Below, one piece after another: positions 1 to 15,200 of a stretch of DNA of 64,000 bases. This DNA is from Nephrocerus scutellatus (Eukaryota; Arthropoda; Insecta; Diptera; Pipunculidae): assembly GCA_947095585.1 (NCBI GenBank), contig OX352761.1, forward strand, positions 129,424,277 to 129,488,276, read 5' to 3'. Each line of letters begins with the position of its first letter. Position 1 is the first letter of the stretch. The position numbers and the translations under genes are program-made. The notes beneath the pieces were generated by a model, which saw only the letters and a list, made by a program, of their open reading frames with translations, made no database searches and had not been told where the DNA came from.

Positions 1-81
1 TAATCCAGGAGGAGAAATACCTAGCAGTTCAGTTAAAATAATATTTTAATTAAATAAACTTCAATTACGCCCACTCGACAG

Positions 82-269
82 GTTTCAATGAATGGTTACT
101 TGGAATTCTCCGACCCACCAGAGTATTATACATATCCGCTTGTGTTTCCTGTTAAGGATTGGCCCAAGAAAAACGATCCCTCCTTTATAGGCATTTTCTT
201 TGCAAAGAGTCGCATCGGACGAATTTACGAGACAGATATTGATCAACGGCAACCTGGTATTTACTTTAG
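82..269 (+). CDS. mesh: mesh exon, start of the NIDO region
   Basis: The acceptor is cgacag at 76-81 and the donor gtgagt at 270. The exon is read from phase 0 at 82 and ends in phase 2. It encodes a stretch containing [16 protein letters not shown] and ending QPGIYFR. The ATG at 88 is internal, not the start: the frame is open back to the acceptor, and the family has a signal peptide plus more sequence upstream. Confidence 0.85.
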
Positions 270-3200
270 GTGAGTTCTCAGAAATTAAAATTTTTCATAA
301 TTTATTAACTCAATTTTTCTGTGTATATTTATAACAACATACAAGTATATGCGCAACATTAGTTAAAATGTTATTTGTAATAATAACATTTTCACATGAG
401 TCACCTCAAAGGACGTTTACATTGTATGTGTGTGTGCGTATGTTGTCTGGTGTTGTACAGTCAACTAATTGTAAATTGGTAAACATATTGGTGCAGTAAA
501 GATAATCCATTCTGCCATATGGGGAAATCGGAGCAAATGTATGCAATGGTTTAATGTTCGAAAGTCAACCGAACCGCAATCAGCAATCACAGTGGACTAA
601 ATCTACATCGATTATCCTGCCTATTTGATTGTGCTTATTATGACCAGATGGATGAATTACTAAAACAACGTTATCGCATGAGCTAAAAGTTTAGTCCCTC
701 AACTCTACACTGAATGGAAGTGTTGAAAACTATATCGTTTAACCACAGTTGACAGCCGAAAGTTTTAGTCGACTTCTATTCTACAAGGCAAAAACCGAAA
801 ATAGAAACGGATTGATACCGGATGCATTTGCGGCGAATGTTCAACATAAATTGATTTTTGATTTAATTTTATTTTTGTTGGGTAGTTATATTTGCGTAAA
901 AAGATAATAACCTAGTTAGCTGAAGGAAAAAAAATAAATAAAAAAAATGTAGTCCGTCATTTATAATAATATTCGACGCGACAGACCGTTGCGGTCCAAG
1001 TTCTAGCTTCTCGCGACCATTTGTGTTGTCGCATATTGACGTATATTTTTGCGCTCAAATGTAAGGGACCTACAATTTAATGCCGTATCCGAACGCGAAC
1101 TAAGAAGCTAACCGTGTCAAGTTATTACTCTCGGATATTTGTCCGTGGGACCGTGAAAAATTCTTTTGGTGTTTTCTGGGATTCGAACTACGAATCCTCG
1201 TTGCTCAGAAATCCATGCACTAACCACTGAACCACGGCGCCCATAGTCCGCCGTTAGATAGGAAATACAATTTTTTTATGTAAATTCTCTAACTAAAATA
1301 TGCGCCTAAAATTATACTCAATTTCACTATAAAAATACATGCGAGGCACTGAATGCTTTTGTGCCCCCGAAACCAAAACCTTCTCTATAGAACGCTCAAC
1401 TGTACGCATACTAATGCTGTAAACCAATCCCAAACGCGTCTGTGTTTGTGAGATGTGAATACAGTGTACAAAAAATAAGCAGTCGCAAAGAGCGAGAAAC
1501 GTAAGCTGTGGTAGTGGGAAACAGAAAAATTTTATATGGATTTTGCTCTTCAGTTGATTATCAATATATAAACATTTGGGATTTTTCTAAGCATGGCTCT
1601 GTGTATCACAGGAACAGTTGGGCTTTCTGTAGAGATGTTTTGCCCCAAATCCGGGGCCGGATCACTACCAAATTAAAATAGAATTTATTGTCACCGGAAA
1701 TACAAATGTGTACAAAGTTTCAATAAAATCCGGCTTTAGGAAGAGGATTAAAAATTGATCACAAGATTACACCACCGAATAACAGAACGAACGACAGAAT
1801 TATGCAGACGCAAAGTTAATATAGAGTATTTAAAAAAAAACAACCCATAAAAATTTAAATTTTTCTTGTAAATTCTCTAATCGGCGATACACACACACAC
1901 ACACACTGCGTGCTCGTTTTGTGGCAAAATCATCCACCAAATGACGCAGCGAACAGCACTGCACAGAAAGCACATAGCTCAGACTTTGCCGTGATCTGAT
2001 GCGATATAGCGATATTTAAAAAATATACATGTATGGGGGTCCCCAGGGGGCCGATCACTCCAAATTTTTCATCGAAGACACTCATGTGTACAAAATTTTA
2101 AGAAAATCGGGTAAATTTTGTAAAATATTTGTATGGGAGCCCCCCGAACCCGAGGTCCGAGGGGTCTAAAATTTTAATAGAAAGTATTGTCACCGGAAAT
2201 ATACATGTGTGCAAAATTTCAATAAAATGGGGCTATGGGAAGTGGGTTAAAAATTGATCAGAAAATCTGACCAGCCAGCCACCCAGCTAGCCAGCCATGT
2301 GCACGCGAAGTTAATATAGAGAATTTAAAAATCACGAGATTTGAGTCAGGATATTAAAATATATGTATGTACATTTAAAATATTGTTATTATTTGTTATT
2401 TAATCTTTAAGTTTAGTTTTTTTAACATTTCCCAACAAGCGAAAAAGCGCATTTATTACTAAAGATACAAAAATAATTGCCAATAGCAAAACTTTCACTA
2501 ATTTGCAGTACATTACATATGTACATTATGTTGTTGCAACTTCTTCAACTAACTTGTGCATCATCCACTACTTCTGAAATCCTTCACATATGGTATATAC
2601 GAATGCGTGTTGTAAACTTTTAAATTTGTTTTCGGATGAAGAATTTTTTTACGTTTTATATGTTCCCATAGTAGAAAATGAACTTAGGAAAATTCTCTTA
2701 CCCCAAAGAATTATAATTACATGTTAATTGCTTGCACTGTGCGCAGCAACGTACCCAATTTTCCTCATGGTTCATTAACAAGAGTAACAAGCATTAGGTG
2801 CACGTTTAACCTAATGCTTCTGTGCATTAAGTGTCCCACTCAATGAATCTATGGGTAATATTAAAAGCGTGATCTACGCGCCTAATTAGCAAAAGTTTCA
2901 AGTTATTATATGGTATGCTGCAGTTATAAGGATAGTTATTTTCATAATGATTTTGTAGTACAAAAAAGGAAGTGTGGAAATGGAGGAAAGAACCAAAAAC
3001 TTAACTAATTAAGTTATGGGTTTCGGTCTGGATGTCCGTTAGTTTGTTCGTTTCTGAATTTTGTTTTAAACTGTTGGAGCCAATAAATTAGATTTGGTAC
3101 TGAAAAATGTAAATTTCACAAATTGACTTATTCCGATGTCACTTATTGTTCAAGCTTTTATTGAAGGAATTCGGTATTGTTTTAGATTTTAGTAGGCGTT

Positions 3201-6200
3201 TTAATTTGATATTTAAAAAAGGGTGTCCCATTAAGACCGACTAATTTGAAACTTGAAAAAAAAGAGTGTTTACTTGTACAGTTCTGATTTTTTATTATAA
3301 TGAAGAGTGGAGACATGGACGTTATGTATGGAACACAATATCCGATAAATGGCCGCCTCGTTAGTGATGGTCCTTTTGACGAAATTTTCGATGACACTTT
3401 GGCATTTCATCAATAGCTCGTCGAATCTCGTCTTTTAGTTCAGGAATTGTTCTTATGTTATTGGCATTTCAAAAAACCCAAAAGAGAGAAATCTGACGGC
3501 GTTAAAACGCACGATCTTGCTGGCCAATTCACATCGTTCGTCGCGGTGCGAGATAACTCTTCCTTCAAATTTCGTATTTTCATTCGCTGTGTGGCAGGTT
3601 TAACCGTCCTGTTGAAACCACAAGTTTTCAAGATCCATTTCAGCAATTAAAGGCCAGAAAAAGTGGTTTATCATAACACGGTAACAAATGCAGTTGACGG
3701 TGACCGCATTGCCAGCCGCATTCTCGAAAAAGAACGGTCCAATCTGCCAGCCAAAAATTTGCACCAAACAGTGCCTCGTGGTGGCTCGTGCATGGGACGT
3801 TGAAGTATCACTCTTGGATTCTCAGCTCCCCAAATGCAATAATTCTGTTTGTTAACATAGCCTTATCGGAAAACATGATTTTTTTCGCAAAATTACCATG
3901 CACTCGTGTTTTGTTGCTCTAAGAACCATTCTGTGAACAATCGGCTCTACGCGATCTGTCTGTTGAATCTTCTAAGCATGCATATGCAGAACTTTGGACA
4001 AAATTCGCTGAAAATTGTTTTTAGAAATTCTCAATGGCTGAGAACGATGACGAGTCAAGGTTGACGGATTATAGTCAACACTTTCACTAGCTGCGGACAG
4101 ATCTCTTCTGGGTTGACCCAATCACCTCAAATTTTTCGATTAATCGGACGGTAAGAAGTTGCGAAAATGAGCGGCATTTTTAAAACTTCTTACTTGCACA
4201 TACCTTGTACTGTTAAAAATATTTAATAGTATGCTATGCAAATCAATAAAATCGTCTCTAAACACTCTTTACATGGAATTTTGTTATTACAATTTAAAGC
4301 AAATAACCATCGGCATCAATCCCTTCTATAGGTTCGTCCCATACTTATTTCGTTCGAGTTCAAGCGTAATGAATCACTTTGATCTTAGCTTACTTTTAGC
4401 AATAAAATTGTTAGTAAATTGCCCAACATTTAAAATATCATTCAAATTAAAACAACAATGTTTTGAATTCCACAATCAATTATAGGTATGCCTCTTTTTC
4501 ATATATATCCCAAAGGAAAAATTAAAACAATCAAATATTCATTTGTGCACTGTCATTAGCTTTGCATCCAACTAACAAAGAAACACAATAAAAGCCATAA
4601 TAATAAAACAATTTGCCAAATGCAATTGATGTGCATCTAGGTATTAATTCCATTCCACAATTCAATTCAGCAAAGATGCATAAGTTCTTGAATGAATAAA
4701 ATATTTACATAGCTGTCTCGACATCTCCCTCTCTACACACACAACACATACATAGGTGCTAGTAGGGGGTGAAAAAAAGCAATCATGTCCACAAAAGCTT
4801 ATTTTTGTTAATTTATTGTCTTGTAAATATTGTCGGTGGATGATGAAGCAATGGAGCTGTGGATCTCCTTTACCATCCTTAGCTGTTTTTTTGCTACAAC
4901 ATATTTGTACATTCATTTTTAGGATTAAATACATAAATGTGTATATTTTTTTTTTCTAAATGTATGAATGCTGTTTCTTGTGAGCACTTTTTGTTGAGTA
5001 AAATTCCAGCTCAAAAACCAAAATTAAGTTATGTTACTCTTTTGGAATGATGAACATGAAAATGGACAGATGCTTGTATTACTTTTTTTTACAAGATTGT
5101 CTTAATTTAGAATTTGTGTATTAGCTGAAATAAAGAACTTTAGCATAAACAAAAAAACTTCGCGTAGTTAAAAACTTTTAATACAAAAAAATCCTTCCAT
5201 TAGACTTTCAATCCCATAATTGGGCAAGTAAATATTTACAAATAGATGAACCATTTATTGTGTAAGGGTATCCAAGGCACAATTTTCTTCCACAAATTAC
5301 TTAAGCATCATTTCATAATGCAAATGCGGGTGGTAAATTTTAACAGAAGACGTAATTTTTGGGTGTCCCACTTACTCGACCAAAATTTATAACTGATGAC
5401 GCACTTAGCTAGTTCAGTTGAACTGTAGATGAGTTTGGAAGAGTTGGTAATGCAAGCGTATATAGTGGTACTGCAAGTTTTTTTGTTTGATTTCTACCCT
5501 AGCCCATATGACAGACACTGTGACCTGAAAGATCTATTCTCTTAATTTTCCGAACAGAACTTACATTCGCAAGCCACAATGACCTGTTAGAAAACTCACC
5601 AGCTTCCTAACGTTATCCCTATTTAAATTAAGGATTTCTTTGTGACAAGGGCCAAATTAATTGTTTGGATTCCCTAAGCTCCGCGACGCTTTCCCAGTGG
5701 GTTAGATGAAGTTTGTGTCCCCAAAAATTTATCAGCGCTGTGGCAGCAGCCCAGTTGATACTACAGTAGGGTAAATAAATGTAAATAAATGTATTCAACT
5801 CTTCCAAAAAATTTTTCAGAAATATGCACTTCAAATTCAAACAAACCACCAACGGTAGAATATTGTTATCAGAAAAAGAAAAATTATTTTTGTCTACTTT
5901 TTTCGGTTTGTTATTGTTTTCATTTCATTACTCGAACAAGAATTTTCGTTTAAATTTGATATCTTTACATATTGTCTGTTGTTTTGTTTATTCGATTTAT
6001 TTTTTTTCTTGCCATAATTTCAGAATGGAACGTGACCTAATGACACGCACTGACAGATTCGGCGTTGAAGTACGTGAACGCACCATGTGGGATATTCGTG
6101 ATGGGGTTGTTGGAGCTGACACATTCGTTCCAAAGCACGTCGTTATTGTAACATGGAAGAATGTTTCGTTTGCTGGCGGTATTGACAATTCGTTGTTTAC

Positions 6201-9200
6201 GGTGAGTTACAATTACAACGAGGGAGATTATACAGAATTAATAAATAATTCATACTGAAATTATAAATATTCTGAGACAGCAAGCTCTATAAATTAGTAA
6301 TATACACTAGATTCGTTATAAAAACCTGTAATTTTCTGACCTCAAAGTACGATGTATTCGTATCATTTCTGTTGGCTCAGTTACATGTTTTTTAAACTGA
6401 AAAATGCTTCGAAAAAACATCGAAAATTTTAAAATTTTATTTCTAAACAACATTTTTGAATCAAATACCATACTGGGTACGGTACGGTACGCACGTTTAT
6501 GCCTAAATACCGATTGTTAATCCATTTTGCGTACTTCGTAACAATTGGAGCCCCAAAACACCTGATCAAGTGTACAAGATTCCACTTCACGTATAATTAA
6601 TGCCTATACACTATGTACCATAGTAAACACTAAGAAGTATATGTAAACACTAATTATCGATTTGCAATCATTTAACTTAAAGTAGATTCAATGTATGTAT
6701 TAGATTCAGCTTCGAATTTCAGATGAATTCACTCGTACTGCCGGCACATTATTTGTAGTTTCAACGCTTAAAGATGCATCTACATTACATGCTAGCATTC
6801 ATTTCTGTGGTACTACATTGAACGGGATTTCCTTTTTTTAAGTCATATAATTTTTATCACAAACCTATTCACATAACTAAATTATATAAAGGATTAAGAG
6901 TGCGACCTTATTCTTGAAGCATGTTGTTGCTCCTCTGAGAGGTCATCTCACTGTCGAGTTATTTGTGAACTTTTTTTTGCACGCCTTGACCAAAATATTC
7001 AGTTTAAGAGTTTGAAAGGAGAACGCAACCTTTTACATATTATCTTGATTTAATATCAAGATATGATTAGCTTAAGCTTTATTTGAAGTGATAATCATTT
7101 TTGAGTGATATTGAATTGTATACTAATTTACAATAAATTATTGAATAGTACTTCATTTGTTATCGATAAAGGCAATTTATTTTCCTTAATTTACATTCAC
7201 AGACAAATTCCTATCAATTAGTTCTGGCAACCGATGAAGTTTACACGTACGCAATCTTCAATTATGGGCAAATTAAATGGTCAGCTTGCACCGAGGCTGG
7301 AGGTGATACCACACATGGTGAAGGCGGTGTTCCAGCATTTGTAAGTACTGAATTACACAATGAACATAATAATAGGAGTTCGCATCACGAATTTCTCTAC
7401 TATTCCGGCGTTAATCTAATTTGTTTTATTATCTATGACTTGCATCTACGATGGTTTTTTACCATCATGATGTGGTCATTGGCGTTTGCAACGATGATGT
7501 ACAAATTTATAGATGAAATGGCGAGTTAAATAGAATGTGGAACGGATTGGGTGGGGTAGAATTGAAGTTGAAGTTGAGGAATATTTCTTCAATGATTTTT
7601 CTCTCTTGGCACGAACAGGATATTGCAATTCATGCACAAAAGTGTAATCAGGAATGACTGTTTGCTTGAGTGTATGCGGGAAAAGATTAAGCCAAGAAAA
7701 AAAGATGAGACAAACTAAACTGAATTGACGTGTTGTGAATTGTAATTAGTGCATTTTTATTTATCTTTAAAAAAAGTTCCTTTTATTCATATTTTCAATC
7801 CAAGAAAAGAACACAAACATCACCACCAAGGACGGACAATGCTAGAAAGGAAATACGAGTAAAAGAATTGTAACAAATTTTTAAGGATAGTTTTTTCCCT
7901 TTAAATTTATTGACGAACTTTCACCTTCAGACCTATTTTTTTTGTATTACACTTTAGTGAATTCAGAGTCATTTTAGTGTCAGTCACAGTAGGGATAATT
8001 AGGAAGATGTCATCAGCATAGTCGAGATTGTTAGGGCTTTTGAATGTTCGCAATTTCATTCAATTGCATCGAACTTAATTTGTTTCATCAGACTATCCAT
8101 GCAAATCAAAAAGAAAGTAGATGGATGCTGTCTTTGCTTTTGAACATGACATTGCATAAAGCATCTCCGTGGAGCTAATTATTGTTAGCGGTTTTCTGAA
8201 ATTTTGCAGCGAAGGTTCTCTGATAGTGTCGAAAGATCCTTCGAATTCAACAAATAGCAAAAAGAGTGGTGGCCTCAACAGTCTAATTTTTAATTTATTC
8301 TAGACTTTTAGTCAGGTTTTTGGGGAGGGGGTTTGTAAAGCGACAACCTTGTGAACTGTCATACCAATTGGTTTCTTATCAGATTTTTCACACAAAAAAC
8401 ACCATAAAAGTTTTGTGCTAAGTGGCAGATCCTCCGTTAGAAGGTACTTACACGACCATTGTTCTATAATTTAGCTGCGAACCTATGGTTTGGAAGAGTC
8501 CTGACAGACCACTATATTTGTTATTTTTTGTTAGAATAAGCTCATTCTTCAAGTGATTTGCACCCTATAATGCCTAGGCCCAACGTGAGCATGGAAGTAT
8601 ATTAATAGAAAAAGAAAAATGTTGTGGTGGGTGGAGTTGAGTTCACACCCGACTCATAATCATAGAATATTGAGCTCATAAGCCCACACTGTTGGCTCAA
8701 CATTTAATATATATAATATTCGGCGCAACAGATCATTGTGGTCCAAGGCCTGGCCTATCGCAACCATTTATGTTGAGCATGTATATTTTTGGACACAAAT
8801 GGAAGGGACCTACAGTTTAAGGCCGGATCCGAACGGCGAATTCGGAAGCTTTCCGTGACAAGTTATTACTCTCGGAACGTTTTCCACCCATTCGCGAGAG
8901 GTGGGGCACCGTTAAAAATACTTTTGGTGTTACTGGGATTCGAACCACGAACCTCCTGCTCAGTAGCCGTGCATATTTCCACTGAGTCACGGCGCCCACT
9001 GTTAATGTATAAGTTCCTAAAAAAAATAGGTTTTTGTCATAAATACTCTTGCCACCACACGATGATAGTTGTACGACAACGTAAACAAATTACATATATA
9101 AATACCAAAGTACTGTATGTTAACCACTGCGCTCCTGCATTCAATTATTCATTTCAGATTGGCTTCAATGCTGGCAACGACACCCGAACGTATGAGTACA

Positions 9201-12200
9201 AACCCTACAGCCAATCGTCGGTGCTGCGTGATTTAACTGGGCGAGGATGGGCTAATGGGTTTCCTGGACGGCATATCTTCCGCATAGATGAGCAGATATT
9301 GATTGGTTCGTGCAACAAGGATGAGGGTATGTATGAGTACGAGTGACATTGTGCCATGTCAAATACTGCAAGTCACTTGACGTGCGTGTCATTCATACAT
9401 AATAGTATGGTGATTGCATTACAATCGATAGACAGACGGATTAAATGAATTCACCTTCCTTTCCCCTATCTCCTTACACAGATGCATCACACTTGCCGTT
9501 GACATTCGCTCCCGAATCGGGCAACATGCTCGGTGGAACTGTCGTCAACATCACTGGACCATGTTTCGATCCGAACGTACGTGTCACATGCCATTTTGAC
9601 ACGGAATACGTTATGGGACACTATGTTGACAAGAATCGTGTGATATGCGTGCAACCGTATTTAAAGGCTCAGGGCTATATACGTTTTGAGATTTCTGTCG
9701 GAGATGAACGTTTTAAATGGAGGGGCAAATATTTCGTCGGTATGTTTCAATGCGCACATGATTGCAGTTTTATAAATTTTGTTGTTTCCCCATACAGAAA
9801 CACCAGCCGCTGCAACAGAGAGAATCTTCTTCGAAACTGAAGATGTCCACAAGAAGTCACCAAATGAGATTCGCATCAATTGGAGTAAATTCAATTTGAC
9901 GACAAATTTGAATGCCAACATAACGATTTCATTGTGGGGATATCGTGAGACCACAATCAGGTGATTGGAGACAATAACTTTACACTGATGAATGGAATTA
10001 TGATTTATTTAACCAAATGTTCTGTAGGCCACAATTGGAGTATATCGACGTCATTGAGGCTGGTATCACCAATACTGGATCGTATATAATTGCTCCGGCA
10101 AATTATCGCAATCGTAATAATGTGAATAATGATATGCAATTTGGGTTTTTGCAAATTAACTTGACTGATCCGCAGCAATATTCAGGATTGTCCATTAGTC
10201 CGTAAGTTTAAATTGATTTGTAATTCCTATAATAGTGGTGGGCAGTTTTGAATTTACATTATAGAGGCAAATTTATTGGCCTGTAATTTTTTATAGTTGA
10301 TTAAATTGCAGTGAGTTTGTCTCGACATTCATTCAACACCGGTGCAAAATTGAACGCAACATTTCACTAAACTCCTGGCTGAATTAAGTAATCCTTAAAT
10401 GTTATTATACGCGTACCTAAAGATGATGTTGCCTTTGGTCAAGTCTTTATTTGGCTTAAGAGGACTTCTTATTTCTACACAAACACCGCAATCCCACAGA
10501 GCATTGTTTACCCTACATCCTTTCCATAGGGTACACACGAGTATAACAAAAGGAAAATGTAAATAACTTTTGTGCAGGAAAATAATGCAATATAATTGGT
10601 TGCCAGTGTATGGTCTCGTATGTTTTGCTGAATGTTAGCGGAGAGAGGTGCGTCACATTGTTTGCCGTATAATTAAATTAAAAATCATAAATTATAAGAT
10701 AAACACATAATGTCATCATCAAGTTGATTCGCTCGTACGTTTATATCGTCTTTTAGGTAATACTAGTCCCACCTGTTCCGGACGCGAAGCGGATGGCAAA
10801 GCAAAAGATATATTGTGTCTCTTTTAAATAATTAGCAACATAAACGTTGTATTTGTTGTTAAAATCCTGAAAGCAATATGATGAATGATTACGCGAATAG
10901 ACAGGAACACACAACAAAACTTTGATGATGCTTATTGTTCTTATGGAAACTGGCGAAAATTACCAACATTGAAACATTCTACAGATAAAATGCTCGGTTT
11001 TATAATACCTTTGGTGAAATCTGTTTGTTATGACTTTTTCATTTGTGGGGCTTTTGTTCCAATTTTATGAGAGATAAGCGTTTTTGCGTACAGCGTTTGT
11101 ATTAATTTCTACAATATAAAGTTTTGTTTCGCGAAATTTAATGTATGGACACGTTTAGATTAAATAACTTTTAACTTTAAACTTTCCATGCTTATTAGTA
11201 TAGCTACCTCAAAGAGCGTTAGACCAAAAATATAATAATTAAAATTTAGGGTTGGAATACTCTAAAAAGTTGGACGTCTGATAAAATCTAGTAGACAACT
11301 CAGATGTTATTTTGCTGAATTTTATGCTCTACAAGGAAATTAAACGTATTTTTGATGAACTCTAGAATTCGTAATGGATTTTGCAAATAGAAACATAACA
11401 CAAGTTCGTTAATTTACAAAATACAACTTTAATTAACAAATAGCAAAAGTTCACATACATCACCAATGTTATTACTTATTTTTCATATAGGCAGTAGCTT
11501 TATCTACTTTTCAACTTTTTAAGAAGTCTAGTTCACTTCAAAATAATAACTTACTGCGGTTAAATTGCTGTATTCATACATAATCAAGGTTCTTTTCTTG
11601 GAAAACCACCTAGGATATACCAGAACATACTCCTTATTTATACAATTTGTTATACAACGATATTACTGAGCCTAATTGTACGCAATATATTTTGGTAATT
11701 TCTTAAATTCTAATACAATTCAATAAATGCTTATTTTATATACGAGTATGTACAGTGCGATTAAAGATTTACATTTACATTTTCTTAACAATACATATTA
11801 TATTGATATTGTCAAGGAGATAACCTGAGTGATAAGATTAGATGTACTGGTTGCAACCAGTACGAACTTCATACGAATTTTTCTCATCTAACTAATCAGG
11901 TATCTCAACAATTTAATCATGAAAGGATGTAAGATTAAGAAAGGAACCGAGTAAACTGCGCCAACTATAGAGGAATTGTTCTCCTTATTATGGCAAGAAC
12001 ATCCACTGATATACTGACTAGCCCGTATTAGTGCAGTTTAAGGCCAAAAAAGTTCACAATCGACCAAATCAAATCCACACTACGGCAGAGAAAGAGCAAC
12101 AGGTGAAGGGTTCAATGCCCAGACGCCATTGTTATTGCAAACAGAAGACACGTCCTATGCCGATATGTTGAATAGGATAAAGACGCATGCCGACCTGAAA

Positions 12201-15200
12201 GAATTAGGAGAGAGCGTAAAGAAGATCAGAAGGACGATTAAAGGCGAGATGCTACTGGAACTAAAAGAAAGTTTGAATATCAAAACAGTAAAGCAGGCAG
12301 AAGATATGGCGCGTATTCTCCTGTGCTCAGCCAACGTGAGAGAGCTCTGCCACCAAGTGACAGTAGAATGCCGTTATTTGGATGAAGCCAATGCATCGAA
12401 TGAAATCGTTACAGCAATTGCGGAGCAATACCCGAATGTAGGCCATGTAGTAGTAAAATCCATACGTTTTACTCGACAAGGGACGCAGACGGCAGTTATT
12501 AACCTTACTGCCAAGGATACGGAAACACTAGTCACTAGTGGAGGGGTGCGATGCCGGATACGTGAATGCATCAAGCTAACGATGCTCCAGATGCCTTGAA
12601 TATGGACATAGACCAACACAGTGTAAAGAAACAGACCGATCAGGGCTTTGTGCCATTTGTGACCCTGAAATAAATGGTGGAAATAAACCTAAAAGGGAAA
12701 AATAATAATAATTACCGCACTCGGTTTAAAATGGAAACAAAACGAAGTAAAAAACATTTAAAATGGTGAAACGAGTAACGAGCACTGGTTGGAATTAAAT
12801 CGATTCGGTCAGTTGTTGGGTTGCCACACTGCAGCAGAAGCATGATAGAGAAATCATCGATCAGGCTCCATTCAAGCAAATAGCCTGGATATAATTCTGT
12901 AACAAATCCCACGTGGATGATTGGTTCAATTTAAATGGCTGGCTCACGTAGATATAGGGGAGAAAGGCAAGAGTATATAATAAAGAATATAAATCCATTT
13001 TCAATCGTAATTGCTATCAATCGTCTAGATTTTTTCTTCGTTTTTTCTTTTCATTCATTTTATTTTACAAAATGGAAAACAAAACGAATTTATCGTTCAA
13101 TTTGTTAATTCATGTTCAGGGAGAAAGTTATAAATGGAAGGCAACAACTGGGATACTGCGGATGGATTTGTAACATAGCGAATGTTCCCCATAATCACTT
13201 AACTTTTTAATTAAAGGCGTATTTTATTTGCAGCAGGTTTTCTTAATCCAAATATGGAATAAGATAGTGAAATTGTTGTTGTAATTCCCTATTCCTAGGT
13301 AAATAAAATACAGCTAAAATTAAATTAATTAAACGCACCGATTGGCTGGGGGGGACTCCAAAGCGGCGAATTTTTGACGCATAATTCAATGATGTCATTT
13401 ACAGTCCCTCTTGGCACTACATTTGATGTTTGTCGAAAGTCACCTCCCAATATCAGTAGCTATCCTTCAAATGATCGGACGTCGTTCATAATTTTTCTAA
13501 GTAACAGGTCTTTTACTCGAAGTGAATGAGTGAAAAGCATAGATGGTTTGTCGATTGTCAGCAGAGATGCTTTCTTTAATTTGTTAGACTCAAATGGTGG
13601 AATTTTCATGTTTGAAACAGATGTTTCATTTGCCGAAAGTGGAAATTTGAATTCACTATGTGCTGTACGACCACATGCCAACAAATCAGCTGCAATTCCT
13701 GTTGTGGCAAATGCTTGAACTTTTTGTCATTTTGCTCTTACATAGCACATCAGTGTGTTGTAAAGGTATATTTTGGCTGAGCCTCCAAGGCCATCAATAA
13801 AAAAGAAGGGCGACTTAGCATTTAAATTATCAAACGAAACCCTAATGAACAAATAATCGCTAAAAAATAAGATTTTTTGAAAAAAAACCTAACGGACCTA
13901 ACGGGTCCAAAAAAACATTTGAACTTATCGGAGCACCAAAAGATCATATGGTGTGAATATGAAGCAAATCCAACCATAAACACAAATTTTCAGCGCCACC
14001 TAACGGTTCCAAAAAAAACCTCAACTTATCGGAGCATCAAAAGATCATATGGTGTAAATATGGCATCGATACATATAGTGGTTTAGACGGGATTAGGCGA
14101 CATAAAAGCGTTATATCCATACAGACAAATAAACAGACAACGGCAATAATGTTATTAGGCGATTGTATATTAAGTTTAAGTTCTAAGATATCCTTAAAAC
14201 TTTCCGCTATCCATTAATTAATTTTTTCCTTGTCTAGTATAAAAGTTACCCTGGCACAAAGCTCTTTTAACGCCAGCTCTTTTAGTTAACAAACCGATCC
14301 CCGTGATGAAGAAAATGAAGTACCCAATTGATGACAAAGTTCTTCACCTTATAAAAGTTCCCGCGAAAAATCTAGTAGTAAGGTAGTTTCATATAAATAA
14401 CTGAGTATTCATAAGTATAGGTATAAGTATAGGTATTTGCACATTTTAATGAAATTCCACTGAATTCCGAGGCCATTTTCTGTGGACTACACTCAATGTA
14501 TATTCGTCTCGCAGTAGTTCTGCATAGCTGCATTACTTATTATTATCATCGTTGATGCACTTCTAAGAATTCAAATAAACAAATTCCTCCTCTCTTTGCA
14601 GAATCCTTTGGTCGAAACCAATTCCACTCGCTTGGTATTTCGGGCCGCAATGGGAGAGAAAACATGGCCTCGATTGGCCAAGAGCTCTATGCGATAATTG
14701 GTTGCGGACAGACAGATTTTTGCGGTAAGTCTTTGAGAAAGTGTTGGGCACGGTATACCATCCACTTCTCCTGACTTGTGGTTAACTTATTCCGCAAGTT
14801 GATTAAAGAACAAAGAACTTTTGAAATGAGAATCCTTTTCGTGCCATCAATGTTTTCTCTTTGCTTTTATGTATTGTAGAAATTTTGCCGCAGACTTGCC
14901 ACTGTGTCCTTGCACTTTGAATCATGCACTGTACGATAAAGGCCGCTATATGCCGGACCGCGATTGCGACAAAGATTCGAATCCGACATGTCTGCGACAC
15001 AAGGGTGCCATACATTGTGTGGTCAGCGGAACACCAACGTGAGTATTGTATTAGTTATTTAAAAATATGGGTCCAGTTTGTGTATTGTGCCAATTTTTCT
15101 CTCTTCTCAGTGCCCAGGGTGCAGAACAGCAGTGTTGTTATGATCGATATGGCTTCCTTATGCTTTCGTACGATCAAATGTGGGGCTCCCGACCAAGACG

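Noticed and set aside
3447..3650. 67-codon plus ORF
   Set aside because: Antisense of the mariner relic, whose minus frame carries the transposase motif.
8789..9157. 185-codon open frame running into the mesh exon at 9158
   Set aside because: The first part is antisense SINE and intron; the coding part begins at the acceptor before 9158.
15067..15110. Upstream in-frame extension of the large mesh exon
   Set aside because: A polypyrimidine tract and ctcttctcag precede 15111, and the previous exon joins in phase there. The extension is intron.
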